From: Cylicocyclus nassatus
Taxonomy: Eukaryota; Nematoda; Chromadorea; Rhabditida; Strongylidae
Length of the DNA stretch: 64,000 nt
Direction of reading: 5' to 3'
Assembly (NCBI GenBank): GCA_958299035.1
Contig: CATQJL010000112.1
Location: 5,688,123 to 5,752,122 of the forward strand
Shown: piece after piece, positions 25,501 to 40,500 of the stretch
Numbering within the stretch: position 1 is the first letter of the stretch
How the letters are laid out: every line of letters starts with the position of its first letter
Notes under the pieces: model-generated
What the model was told of the DNA's origin: nothing
Databases searched by the model: none
The model's input: the letters and a program-made list of their open reading frames with translations, nothing else
Translations under genes and position numbers: made by a program

Positions 25501-28500
25501 AGTCAGCCAACTCGGACTGCACGAGTTTCCCTGTTGTTTTTGTCGGATAAGCCCATTCTCGCGAATTTGTTCGAGAGAGAGAACGTACCTTTGTGATGAC
25601 CGAACCGATGCGCGTTCCGGTTTCGTCCGAGTTCGCTCGGGCAATCGTGCGCGGCGTATCATAGCACAATCCGTCGTCGGTGGTGACGATAATCGTCTCC
25701 ATTTCTTTTCAATACCGTCAAGTCGTGTCTTTTCCTCTTGAACATTTTTCCAATGTGTTGTTCGACTCCTACAGTATCTTTGAATTTTTTTTACCCTAGC
25801 GATTGCCTTGAAATGCAATTCTTTCCCGTGTTCGCTTGACTAGTTACGTTGCGACATCCGACGCTTCAGCGATTCTCCGCTGGGAATCAAGGACATCGTC
25901 AAACACAGTTTTTTCTTCGTATTCGACATTTTCAGCCGCTCCCTCTCCGCCTCCTCATCCCCCCCCTCCTCCTGCTCCTGTCTTCATGCATCCGTTAGTA
26001 TGCTGACCTCTCTGATTTGATATTCTTTCGGCTAATGACATGCAGCGAGTGCTGCTGTCGAGTACCCTCATCAGCGTTGCTTAGGCCAATTATCGCCTGA
26101 ATTCTGATTTCCTCCGTCCGTAAGTGCTCTACGGAGGTATTACCGTGGGCTTAGGTTCGGGTGCTTAGGCTATTCTTAAGAACACTTCACTATGTAATGG
26201 TGTCGTCTGTTCAGGCTAGGAGGCTCCTCTAAAAAGTCTCACAATACCGTATCTGCTAGAAAAAAAACAACTTTTGACAAGATGTGCTCAAAAAATTCAA
26301 TCTTCCAGAAAACTTTCAGATCTGTTGGAAGATCAATATTCCAAAAACTTCAAATATGTTTGGAACCCTCATTTTCCGTTTTCTCTTTTTTTTTGAGACG
26401 ATGTTTTTTGTGCACAAATTGTCGATTTTTCTGGAGTTTTTGGAATCAACTGCGAAGATAATACAAAATTTTGTGACTACTCTGTCATGAATGCATTTTG
26501 TTATAAGCAACCCCACCCATATCATTTCACTATCATTTCACTGTATGGGCGGGGTTTGCCACACTCCGATGATTTCATAAATACAGAAACTACATTTTTT
26601 TAGCTTTTAAGTTTTCCTCCTCATCACCAATCCTCCTCAATTCCTCCCGCCCCCGTCTTAAAATAGTGGAAAACTCCGCCCATAGATTCATAGAATTTTA
26701 ATGGACTCATGAATGCAGAGACCATGCATCTATACTTTGCGCTTTCATTCTCCATTACTATCTCCTTCAAACTGGCAAACTCCGTCCACGATGAAGGCCT
26801 CAATTTTCTATGGATTTCTTGAAGATAAAATAATGTCTTTGCCCTTATCCCCCCCTAGTGGCATAAAACTCCCCTTACATACCAGCAGCGTTCTATGTAT
26901 CCACTTCGGAAAGGATCCGAAATAGAGAACTTTTTCCTTTTTCCAAGAAGTGGATTTCTTCCACCCGATCTTCATTCAAGTGACCATAATCAACCCTTGC
27001 GAGTCGTCTCTCGTCTCAATCCTCAATTGTGAAATTGCTCTTTTTCCTTTGTCCTCCTTCAGTGGATCGGCCGAGTTGTGAACTCGTCCTTATTGGGCTG
27101 TAATGATGCTGCAATTATATCGAGCGCACATTAGACGATTTAATAGAAAAGTAACTCAACGTTTTTGGAGCGAAATCCTCTCAGATCCTTTGGAATTCCT
27201 CTTCCGTATTCGACCTTGTGGGTCCCCATTCGGCTGATTTAATTTAAGGTCCATTACTGACCTGAAATTAGCATAATAACACTTTGGGACCGGCGATGTG
27301 ACCCAGTTTATCCACACCTATTTATGGTCCGAAATCGTTTGAAATATGAGTATGGAGTGTGAATGAGCAGTAAAGTCAACGGGGGGGGGGAACAAGTCAT
27401 GGATGGGATGTTCACACATGAGATATCGGACGAGTCATCTGTTTTACTGTGATATCTAGAGCTTTCTGGACCTTTTTCTTTGCCTACCGGAGCATCTGAA
27501 AAAAGTCTATGTCAAAATTTTCACACTAGTTCCGTGCTCATATTTCGTCGTTATTGATGCTGCTTAGTCTGCAGGAACAGAAAATCCCATTACCAGCTCG
27601 TAACGAGTCTAAACCCTTCGAATTGCTTTTCAGTCCATCCAAAAGAGCTCTTAGCGTAAAAACTCGAAACACCAGGCGTCCGATAGCCAACGAAATTTAT
27701 TGCTTTCGGCGTGATTCTTATCCGTGTGATTTACGCCTTTTATAATGGAGAAAATTTCCAAGCTTCACGCTGGTTGTAAGTTTTAATTTATTCGTTCTAG
27801 TTTAGGATAGTTTCAATTTAGCCCTTAAATATCTTGTTCACCAGCAGTTTTAAATCTTTTATTAGAGCGCTAAACTGCCGAAAATTGCATTCCTTTGGAA
27901 AATTCAAATAGATGTCAATGTAGGATGTGAATTTTTTGCTCCTCCCTCCCAGCCCCCCCCCCCTCCACTAAAACATTTATCTAATTGAATAAAGTGTTCA
28001 GTCTAAATGGTGACTTGATTACTGCTAAATTTTGTATGTGTAAGTTTTGCCTAAGATTATAAAGCTTAGACTTAAACTTTATAATATTTCTCGTTTAATT
28101 TTTTTCTGATTTTTGCTCATTTTCCGAATTCTCTGAAGCAATATTTTCAGTGGTCTAAGACACGGATCAAAACTAACAGTACCCTATTTTCAGGTGTATA
28201 AGCCGCACTTTTTCAAATTTTCGCCCGGGCTGCTCAGCCGCTTCATTGTGTTCCGAGAAGCGATCCTTATGCCGCACGATTCTTTCAGGCAATACGCAGC
28301 ACGGTATAGGGTCCTTTGGATGCGAGGTCCATTGATGTGTTCGGGCTGCTCGATTTAAGCTAGGACCACCCCGCGGCTTATACACCTGAAAATAGGGTAA
28401 TTAAATAAGTGTGGAATCGACTAGTATCCTTTTAATCACCGAAACTTGGAAAACTTCTGCAAATTTGCGTGTAAAATTGCTGTTCTGCAAACAAGGTATT

Positions 28501-31500
28501 TTCGCCCATGCCTAAACGCACCCTCCCCTCCCAATTTTCTCGAAAAAGAAGAAAAAGCTGCAAGAATACGCTCGAGTGTGTAGTGTAAGTAATCTTTCTA
28601 GTCTTTTTCAGCTAACAACTGGTAATTCTACACCATATATTGCATTTTCCCAACTCGCTTGAGCGTCACTTAATCCTCTCGAGTAATTTTGCGCATGCAA
28701 GAAAAACCCGCCCCCACCTGGCAGGAGGTCGTCGTGTTCTTATGCGAGACTCGTAATGGCAAATCGATGGGAATTTAAGCTGTGTAGGCAAGCTTGAGAG
28801 TGCTTACATACTACTAGTTGTCGTAATAGGGCTATAGAGCACCTTATTCCACATTTTACCGCGATTTTTCCCTTTCTTGCCGAGAAAAAAACACTTTTCT
28901 CGATCTGTAGCATTCGAAGATCTCCTTCTCCTGATCGCGGGAAATTTGAAAATTTATTGTTCAAAAATCAAATCGCAATTGTACGAAACGATTAGAGATG
29001 CGAACTGAGATTCTCGCACCGTTATGGCATCTCGTTTGTGAATAGTCATAAAACTCGTAATGAATGATTTATTGTCGATTGCGCGCGTACGAGTTTCCCG
29101 TCGCTTTCACCCGGCTGCTGTAGTCGAGTCGCAGTTGCGCATCTGCTTTCTTAGCTTTCGTATTTTCTAAAGCTACAGCCAAATCCTGAAGTTCAGCTTC
29201 AATAACTATTACTTTTCATCAGTTTCTTAAAACAATTTTTAAAATGTGAAATCCGAAAAAAATGGCTTTTCAGCTTTTGAAACTCGTTTAGCTACGATTT
29301 TTCCCAATCAATAATTTTTTCTCAGCTAAAAATTTCGTGAAAACGTGCGTCCCTTGTACTATAGCAATTTCTCATCCGTAAAGAGCACCGCGTGGTTTTA
29401 TGGCAAAGTATTTCTCATCCGGATAATTACGGATTTCCATCTCGAGATGAGCACCATGTAAGATGGAATTATACAGAGGTACATGTGAGATATGACTACC
29501 GCTACATCTATGATGTTATTGAAAATTAATTGTTAAAAATTTTCAAAAAAATGAAATCTTGGACCAAAATTTGAAACTCAATTTTTTCCGGCTTAGTTTG
29601 CTAAAATTTGTTAGAACTTTACATCTTGATTCTGATCTCAAATCGTTGACAGTAATTTTCAAATTATCTAAAAATTTCTGTTTCATCTGGATCTGAAAAT
29701 CACTTTCTCAAACCCATCATTGCTCTATGGATGCTGTAAAGATTTGCATATTTGCTGAAGTTGAGAAGATAAGGGGTGCTATGAAATACTTTTATAGAAA
29801 ATGTAGGTCCACAGGACGAATATCCATGTTTTTTTTTACTCTTTGCTTCCGAATATTTTGGCTCTATGTTGTGTAAATGTTTTTAAAGAATGGTGAAATC
29901 CTAGCAGCTCTTCTCAATCATTGTAATGGATGGATGTCTTGCAATAATCTTTGGAGTTTGTTATCTTTTTGTCTGAGAACAACAAGATATCAAATCCTAC
30001 TACACTAATGTTTATTTCATAGCAAGCTGAGTCCGTCTATTCGTAGCCATTTCGTTCTTTAAATCTTTTTCTTCGATCTTTTTTCCTCTGACTACACAAT
30101 TTTTTCTCTAGAACAGCTCAAATTTCTTTCATTTCCTGCTTTCAACCAAGGAAATTGAAGAAAATTTTTATAATCATGAAGAAGTAGCCGAAAAGATCGC
30201 TCGATACAAAGAAATTTACAAATAAACCTATTTTCCTTCTTTTCTGCCTTTATCATTTTTTTTACAGAAATAAACATTTTTAGAATGATGGATAGGTTCC
30301 TCTTCCCATTGTCCATTGTTTTCAAGCTACAATCTACACAGCAAAATTTTGCAGGTTTATAAATTTCTTCCTCAAATACTTGCACTGCGTTGTCATTAAT
30401 TGAATCTAAGTTTACGAAACAGAATTAGGAATATAAAACAAATATAGACTAAGTACTAACGGACTAGTTAAGTTAAGTAGTTCTCCCCTCCCCCTCCCCC
30501 CTTCCTCCCTCTATCCCTCCCATTCTACCTACGTTATTGTACACTGCAAGCTAGGCTATCAAATGACAATTAATCCAGTGTCTACTTATTCTCACTCACT
30601 CTTACTTATTCACTCCATAACCGCTAATGCTATGTAAATTTGCAATAGCAAGGTGCATTCGTAGCGTTGTTGGCGCGGGTGGCGAAAGCGCATGACATTA
30701 GGATATTAAAATTTATGGAAGGTCGTTTCGTATCGTCCGGTTCAATACCCTGGGTAAGCGGTGTGTACGTTCATAGGTTGGAGATCGGAGAGAGATAAGG
30801 AGAAAACCAGGCAAATTCATCTTCTCTTCCCCTCCCCCGCTCCTATTTCTGAGAGGCAGTGAGGTAACTTTTGGTACCAGAAATTCTAGTGCGACTTTTG
30901 GGGAGGCCTTAAATAGTTGTGGCCAAAACGGCTGCTTATATGGATTATTCATGCCCGAGAAATGCAACTTTAAACTCTCACCCAGATCGAACTTGGGCAT
31001 GCTGCAGTACGGTCTGGGCGAGAGTTTAGAGTCAAGTTTCTCGGCAACGAACAGTCACTAAAAACTGCTACTTGAGCGGTGGCTTAGCTAGAGCCCCCAA
31101 TTAGATCCCGCATAAAAAATCTAGCTCTTAAATTTCCTAAACCTGCCTCGGGAAAATGACTATTGCAGCTAATCTGTGGTTCCACTTCACGTCTGGCTAG
31201 ATTACCCCAAATACTAGCCCATCTTCCACGCTTTGCGCCTGGCCGTAATGGCTAATCTTCTGGCCTCATTCCTTTGTCTGCTTGTCAGAGTCATTCTCCA
31301 GTAGTAAATCAGTCATGCTTGTAGAGTAATAAAACCGAAAAACACAACTATCGTAAGCTATTGTGCGACATCTTCGATTGCTCGCTTTGTTCAGTGCAAT
31401 GAGCATAAATGTCCATCATGTCCGTCGTAATGGTCTACTTCGGGTCTTTCTTGCCTTTATTACCCAAATTCCCGTTTATTCATTGAGACTGGTTCGACCT

Positions 31501-34500
31501 TTATTTAAGATTCATTCGATCATTGTTTCCTGGACTGTTATGATTTATTGACTGCACTTTTTGTAGGAAAGTCATCAGCTAAACTTAGTTTTGATTTTTT
31601 CCTGGAAACTGGTTTGATGTTTGTTATGATAGAGGGGCTTACCATTTGTTTTTGTAGAATATCACAAAGTTGTTTTCCAAGTTTCAGACCATGATATATC
31701 TTCGTAAAAAAATTCATACACATCAAAGATTGTTTTTCTCATCCGAACTGTGTTTTTTTTGATACAGTCGAATGATTCAAATAAGTAACTTGCTTTGAAT
31801 GCGTACTACTCGCAAAGCAACAATTTCGATCTACTGGGATCCCTAAACTTCGTTCTTTCTTTTGTGACTCATTAGCACTTGCGCTCATTCGCCTTATATT
31901 TGAGCAAAAGCTTAAGTTTAGCAAATGTGGGGTGAAAACTTGAAGCATATGAAAATCCCCTATAAGCTGCTCTAAAGCTTTTGAACAATATTTGCCGACC
32001 TCTATCCAGAGATAATCTTTTTGTTTTCAAACATACCAAAACTATCTTGCTAGAAAATATGCTTCGCCAAAAAAAACAAGAAATTATATTTGATTTTAGA
32101 ATGGTTCGCTTTGAATGAACTTACTTTTTAAAGTTCTGCTATTGCATGTTTTCCGGTTCCTGTACGCATCATTTTTGACCTTTCGATTTGAACAATAAAG
32201 TTATAATGGCAATATTTACTTGAAGGATAGCAATATTTGTAAAACTCAGTCATACGCTATGTATTTTTTCTTCCTGCAAAATTTGAAAATTTTTAGTAAA
32301 ATCTTAACATCTGAATCTGACGAGGGTAAGTGTAAGACTTTATTCTGTTAGTAGCCAAAAGCTTGTTCACATTTTTTTTCGAAAGCAGTGTTTTTTTTGC
32401 GATTGTTTGCTATCTCCTCACTGATACCTTATATCCCTGTTACCCCATATATGCCCCCATACATGCCTGATTTTTCTTTATTTCCTTTTTATGGATTTGC
32501 GCATGTTTCATAAAATCTGAACAAACATTAGTTTTCAGCCACTTGGCCATCAGCCCAAAAAAATCTTTCCATTTTCAATCCTTGAATAACTTCCGTTTTC
32601 ATATCCACCATATTCACCACTCAAGTGCCCTCATTGAAAGATATCTGCTGTTCCCGTTAGAATTCAAAACTCACATGGACCTGTTGCGAGGGCCATTTGC
32701 GAGTCGTAAAAACGCAAGTGCTCGATTCGAGACAAGACAGAGAGCAGAGCCAGATACCACACTCTGGACAACTGCTTTTGAACAGCCAACAGCGGATCCG
32801 TTTGTTGGTCCCATGTGCTTTCCGGAACTCTGATTGATGTGCTACGAGAGGATTGTAATCGGTGCTTTGATCGGCTAACCTTTTAGCAGCTGATAAATGG
32901 AACTAATTATCCTGAAGCTTCCATTGTTCAGCTTTTTTATCCAAATAAAAAACCTTTTCTTCCGTATTTTTCGAGCTCAAAAAAGCCTTCAATTTTGCAA
33001 TTTTTGAAAAGAAAGCTTGTCTGCAAATCCACCCATACTTTCTCCCTCCCCCCTTTCACTCCAAGTCGTTATCATTACACCCAGCAGGGGCCCGTGCCCT
33101 ATTTCTTTTCGCTTTGTTCTTTCCGACAAAGTCATAAAACTTGCCCGTATTATTTTTTCTCGCCACAAAGGTGCCAGTTTTCTCGCTCTACTCGGTCAAA
33201 AAAGTCTTTATCACTACGTAGAATGGTGGCGCTCCCCCAATAAACTTTACCCATCCCGGCAGTTGCCCGAAAAATTCCAGTTGTTGCTTTTCCCATCCAT
33301 GCATGCATGTCTCGCCCGCGAGCACAATGCCCCATGACTCCCCCCCCCCTCGCTCAATCGCTAATTTTTTCTCTTTGTTCGAAATCGGAGACGTTTGTCT
33401 GCTGCTATTGTACGCGCAAGCGAACCCTAAACCTCAATACGATAGAATAATCCCGGTGGAATTGCGCAACTCGCGCAGGGTATTAGCACGAATTGATTGG
33501 CAGTTTCTTACATTGTAATGCACATCGTTGTGTTAGATTACAGTATCTGCTAAAGAGCTGTTGCTTAGTCGTTTAGCAACTCGTCCCACTTAATGGGTAC
33601 AGGAATCAGATCTCAAAGTTGTATCTATCTCTTGATAGCATCGCCTTAACTTTTAGTGCCACAAAAGAAAGGTCATTACTCATTATCTACTTGTTTCATC
33701 TCTTCTCTCAATGCTAATGTCTTATCGTTAGTACCACCAGGAAAGCATTGAATCGAGGTAGCCCTACTTTGATTACGTCCGTGCCATTCGGGAATCCATT
33801 TTCATTTCAAAAATAAGGCTAATTCGAGGAGATGATACATCCGAGTCTTTTAGCACAAACCATTGGTTATTTACTCATTCAATATAATTCTCTTGAGACC
33901 CTTATGCAAAATTGAGTATATATGAAATAAGTATGCAAACGAATTGAAATTCAACATGATACTGTATGAATTGAATGAAAAATGATGAACTAATATCAAT
34001 ATCAAACTTTTTATGTTCCTTATCTATTTGGTTCACAACTTTTGATATCTACTAGTTGTGAGCCTTATCTAACCTGCAAGGTATTGCTTTGATTCAAAAA
34101 TAGAAATCCTTGCATCCTGCAATCGCCCCAGCACAAATACTTTCAAGTTTTATTAGACCTTAAAATGTGAATTTTTCTGAAAACGATCCGAATGAATGAA
34201 TATTCATTGTATGGCAGTATAAGAAGACATTTTGGAAGCTTGCTGCAGAAGTTGGGATTTCGCTATCCCTCCGTTGTAATCAACTGTTTTCTACATAAAA
34301 ATGATTTCTTTTTTCTCGTCATAATGATGAACTTATTATGCGTGTAAAGCGGACTTTTGTTTTACTTTTAGAAGCAATGCCATAATTTGCTGTATTGGCA
34401 TGCATGCACTTTTTTTCTGAAAATATTTTCAATAGCGTTCTTTTTTTACATTCAGCCTTGGTGGAATATTTCGGTGCCAGCTATGAAAACGACATAGTCA

Positions 34501-37500
34501 TGGAATATTCATTCATTTTTTCGTTCATTTATTTAACTGATCATCTACCGATACACTGGAAAGTGCACCTGAAATATGCAAATTAAAAAACAAGTTAAGT
34601 CAACAGAAATAAGTTCAAGTAACAACTGCTCACTACCAGATTAGAGCATATCTGATAATATTTCTCAAGTTGGATATCCTTGACCCTATGATAGAAGGTA
34701 TAAGCTACAAACATCATAATGAACATTTTCAACCTCCCTAACTACATTTTCCATTTCCCATTCCACCTCGTTCGTATGCTCTCGATAGCTGAATTCAATA
34801 CGGAGCGAGTATCCAGTCGGCTAGCACACTTGATGAGTGTTGTCATTCGTTGTTTGACAACAGCGAGAAAAACTCGGAACTCCACGCGCGACTTTCGCTT
34901 TGAAGTTCTTTTACGGTGGCTGGCTCTAGTTTCATTATTTATATTCGAAATCTTGTCGTTGGCAGAAAAACCGACTCAGCACGAACACGAGCACAAACGA
35001 GCTGCGCTTCCTCAAGTGGCAAATATAGAATTTTTGCGGAAAAAGCGAAGAAGATGAATGAGATGAGTACCGCCATGCGCTCTTTTTGGAGAAAAAAGTT
35101 GAAACACTTGCTCAGTTTCTTAGAGAGAGAGTGTGTGTAACTTAGCATAAGCTCCTTCGAGTTTTGTCACTGAGTTTACACTATGCAAACTTGCTAAGAA
35201 ATAAAAATGATGATGGAATTGTTTCACAAGAAGGTGCATTCTTTGCGATCTCCCTCCTTCACATATATGTATCACCTAAATTTTGACTTTTCTCGGAGTA
35301 TAAAAGATTTTCTGCATTTACGGACTGAGGTTTTTTATCCCAAGCAATTAAATGGAATATTTTTTGTCGAGCAAGCAGTCAAATCAAAAGTAACCGTTAA
35401 CCTCCAGGTGCGAAAGGAAGTTTGCATTTTTTGACTTCATAAATTTTGATAATTCACCAGCGAACAGAGTTTGGGAAGTTTCTCAACGCAACTTCAAAAT
35501 AACTTATCTCCATTTTTATAGATTGGATGCAGTAAATATTTTCTGAAAATTTCTGCTTTTTTCCAAGCTGTGCGTGAAAATTCTTTACCTATGGAATTTC
35601 TCATGGTTTTCCAAAGACTATGTATTAGTACAATTTCTCAATCAAAATTTTATAGAGATTTTCGATTGCAAGGATTTGTTTAGCGGTGCTTTGTTATCGA
35701 TACTTATATATCTCTTTGATTTTAGGTTTTCAAATCAATATTGTTTATATTTGATTTATTATTATTTTTCATTTTTTCCGTTCTATTTTCGTAAGCGGAG
35801 ATGACCGGTTTCTGTGGATCAACTTCGGCTCTAGTTTTTACTTATTTGGAAGATCCAATTTTTCAAGCAGCAGTTCATCTTCTTTTTTATAGTGCGCGAA
35901 GAACTCAAAAACTGGTGAAAGTCGTTTCTCATGCCTCACATAACATCTTTTTTCTTTTGAGTGCGCTAGTTTTTCTGCATTTTTTTAGAGAATTTTGCAG
36001 AAGATTGATGTATTTTCTGGTACAGAATATCCTCGAGAGATTTTCTGGTACAGAATATCCTCGAGAGATTCTAGCTCGGCTCATCTGTCGGCTGCTTGCT
36101 GAAAATCCAAAGTTTTCAAAAACCTTCGGACTTCACCTCATAAATCGCATCTTCCATCTTCGTCTGGTTGGTTCGTTCGCCTTTTCCCTCGGCTCCTCTT
36201 CCTCATACGAGATTGCCTCAAAACGGTTCACAGTGCCGATTTCGACCTCATTCAGAGCCTAAACTGTGACGAATAGGCTGACTCATGTCTAATTGAACCA
36301 GTCATTCGGTTCCTGGGTCTCACAACCGTCTTCATGGGTCATGAAAGTCATGAACGGCTGTCCGTCGACGCTGTTTGAACTTCGTTCGTCGAAATCGTCT
36401 CGAAATCTCTTCGTTCATAATCGAAGCTGTCGTGCACACACAGTGATTCACACTATAGTTGTAACGAACAAAAATTTTCGCCGAATGAACGAATATCGAA
36501 TAATTAATTTTTAAAATTTTTTCGAACGAATAAATATCGAATAATTGATTTTCGAAATTTTTTCGAACGAATGAATATCGAATATTTGATTTTCGAAAAT
36601 TTTTCGAATGAACGAATATTATTCGACTTTCAATTTTCATTTTATTCGAATTTGAATATTCGAATATTGGCACATTCCAAAATTCGAATGAACGAATACT
36701 TGAATAACCGAACTTGATCGAATATTCGACTAATTTCGAATAAATGTTCGAATATTATTCGAATATTTGAAGGCAATATTCGAATATTCGAATATTCGAA
36801 TAACTATCTTTTAAATCTACTCGAATGAATGAATATTCGAATAACCTTTATTTGAAACTCGTCGAATGAACGAATATTCGAATAAGTCATTTTTCGAAAT
36901 CGTCGAATGAACGAATTATTCGAATATAGGCCTTTCTCATTCATTCGACTATTCGAATAATCGAATAAATGGACTTTCTCAAATATTCGACTATTCGAAT
37001 ATTCGAATAGTCGAATATTTCGAATAAATTATTCGAACACGAATATTCGGTGCTAACTATAATTCACACCCCCATCGCTCACACAACCTTTCGTTCAGAT
37101 TGTCATCGGAATCGTTCCGCTCTTTCACCCCGTTTTATTCTGGGAAATAGCGGGGATCCCTTTCTTTGACGTAGACGGCGTGGACTATATGGTCATTGAA
37201 TTAATTTTATTGGCCCTTTCTTTGCAAATGAAGAACTGTAAAATTAGAAATCGCTACTGGCTATCCCATAACATGAAGTATTGACGAGGGGAGTGCCCTA
37301 CGTTTTTTTTTAATTCGCTTTTTTGAGTTTTCCATAATGCTTCAAATTTTTAGCGGTAAACGTGATCTTGAGGCACTCTGCACCTATCTTGTTAGAAATT
37401 AGCAAGCTGTAGAGTGAAGAAAAAAGTTCTATGGAAGGCAAGTCCAAAAATAGGTGTGGCGGGCGGCGAAGCTAGCAGAATTTTTTCGAAACCTGCTTGC

Positions 37501-40500
37501 TAGAGATTTAAGATCCTTTTCTGAACCTACCCTTGGAAATTGTTGATCTAACCCTCAGCATATTAATAGCAAGCTAGTTTGCCAAAAACTGTTTGGTGGG
37601 AGGGCGGGACCCAGAAATGGGCGTGGCGGGGACAATGCCAACTTCTCTACGGTTTGCGCTGCATTTGCACATATGCTGTTTGTGAGATACTTATAATGCA
37701 ATAGCAAATTGCTGGACGGCAAAAAAGGTTATATGGAGAGCTGGACTCCAAAATGGGCGTGGCGAGGGCGAAGCCAAATCTCAATATCTTTCTGCGCTGC
37801 TATGAAAAGGGATGATGTCTATGGGAGGAAGAGTGATGGTAAACATGCACCTGACGTATGTTAGGCATCAAAATTGTCAGTTTGTGGATTTAAAGTCAGC
37901 AGCTGCTAGGGCATAAACAACAGGTGATCTTTAGTCTGATGCAGACCTGATGAGTCATATTAGTGAATTATTCATAACATCGTTAATCATAGATTGCAAA
38001 AAAAGAATCATTGTTTGGTAATACGCAACGAGTCTTGTATCTTCAAAATTTCAAATTTCTTTTTTTTTTTGAAAGCTCGATAACTCAAAAAAGGGGACGA
38101 AATCACGAGAGTTTATTAGTCTATATTTCAATTCTAATTTTTATCTGTCTCATTCCCAGCAATTTCTAGCCCATTAGTGATGAAAATTTTTTTACTTTCA
38201 TCCGCACCTTTCCATCTCAGAAAATTCTTTATCGCCACATCTACGAGAGAATTTTTTTTCTCTTCAGTTCTTCAAAGTGTCATTTAGGCCGTTTTTCTCC
38301 CTTCATCTCAACAATCACTAAAGTCGTCCTCCTTAGCGAAAAAACCAAATGTGTTCACGATGTAACAATGTACTTTACATATGCAAGTTTCCAAGACGTA
38401 GATCCTCGTCTTTTCAACTTCTAAGCAACTGTTCATCTCATCATTTGGAATCTTCTTTTCTTTTGTGTTCAATGCTCTCAATTTGCACAGGATTGTAGAC
38501 ACTTCAAGCTATCACCTCTTGACATTCCTTCAGAGAGTTTCAAAATCTCCCAGCCCGTCTTCCCACACGTCGTCGGGGGTTAGCTGAATGATTCAAATGC
38601 TTACCTTGGGCGTCGGCACTGACTCACCTCGTAGCTCTACAAGCCCCGTCGTTGTCAACTCATCTGCCATCTCTTCTGAGCAAACATGTCGATGCGATAA
38701 GCCGTATCGACGTATCGATCTCCCCTCCCCCCCCCCCCCTCGTGTCCCCACCAAAGTCGGGGCTTATCACCCTACAACATCGGCTACGTCGTTCGACGAC
38801 GTGACCATGGTGCGCGAGAAACATCGAGTGTTTGTCGGTACTCGAAATGCTTAGCTATCCCCCCCCTCTTCCCTTACCTCGGCGGGTTCTTCCACCTTCC
38901 CCCGCCAGTCCGGCTGACCAACATCAACGGCGAACGACAAACGTCTATCCCAGCACTTACTGGTATCGTCCACGGCCCGCTGAAACTCGTCCCACTAGTC
39001 GTTTAGTGGTGCACATTGCGCCACTGCATCACTTATCCCAAGGCTATTAAGAGCTTCCTCGAGGACCTGTTGCTGGACGAGATTACACGCCTCTTGAAAC
39101 AACTATCTTATTGAAATTGTCGAGAGAAGACTTGAATCCTTGTTGACAATCACTTTTGAGTTGTTAATGTTTTTTTAATCTCAATTTTCTTTTATTTTAC
39201 GAGCATTTCTGTTCGATTAAAAAAGTTTCCAGTTTCCCAATATTTTGCAAAATCAGCGACAAGAAAGCAAGTTTATTTATCAAGTTTATTTCGGCTTCCA
39301 AAGAAAAAATATAATCCGCTATTGTTCGTGTTAATTTGTAAAAAATGATGTTTTATTAGGTTATTCGAAAAGTTTTTTCGCGCGCCATTATATTCAAATT
39401 AGCACAACATTTTATAGATCCAACCTTTTTCCACATAAACCTCTTTGTGTTCAGCATTTCTGGCAACACTCCTGTGATTCTATTTATCTTTCTTGAGAAA
39501 AAAAAATTTATGCTTGACGAATGGCTTTGGAATTCATTTTTAAACCACTGATTATTATATGATTTGCTTTTGAAATTACTACTCATAGAAATTCAGAGGC
39601 TCACATGTTTCTGAAAATAATTTTCCGTTTCTACTTCTCTACAAGTATGGCTAGCAAGCAGAACCACGGTGGTCTTTGCACCTCTTTGAAGGAAACAATT
39701 GTAGTAGAAATATATAAGATAAGTAGTGCATAAATGAAGATTTTAAAAGTTATTCTTAAAATTGAAAAAGTATCCCGCATTCTATGACATAAAGACCGAA
39801 AACCTTTATCCAACATTATTTTCGTTTCGAAACTTGCTCTACCAGAAGCTTTTGATTGCAAAAATCAAGCATCTTCCATTCAGAAAAACCTTCTTTGCAA
39901 TACTGGCTCTCTGACTCATCATAAGTTTCAATTCCATGTTGCAACAGAATAAAAAGATGCAAGAAAGAATTCGTTTCAAATGCTTAGTCATGCCCACAGA
40001 AGAAGCACTTGGCTCTGGATTTGCCTGTATTTAACGCTAAATTTGGATGTAGAAAATTCCTGTTTCGAAATTTTGAACGTCATGACGTCGGGAAGATATT
40101 TTCCATTTTCCTGTCCAGATATGCTCCTTTTCCCACTACTTTTTCGCTTTAACATTCTTTCAATGATGCTTTGCCAGTTGCCGCAGACTAGAAACCTCAG
40201 TCTCTTCTTCCCCCCCCCCCCCCCTACCCAGCTATCATTCCGCTCTCCGGGGAAATGTGTTGGAATGTTGCTTGCGACCACATCACACAGATAGCGGGCC
40301 TCTTCACTCAGAAATAATCTTTCATTGTTTATTCCGTCCCCAGAGGACGCAAGCAAGTGCGCATATATACAACTTTCTGCCCTTCGTACAGCTTGCAGAG
40401 TGCTCGAACTTTTGGGACAATAGGTCCCTGGGTCCATACCCATTCCCATATGGGGAATGCGGGGTATTTTATTGCCTTGTTGCTAAATCCACTAGCTGAC

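Noticed and set aside
38588..39050. GC-rich open frames and a possible minus-strand first exon ending in a GTAAGC or GTGAGT donor
   Set aside because: The peptide is short ([14 protein letters not shown]...) with no partner exon; C-run simple sequence makes chance frames likely.
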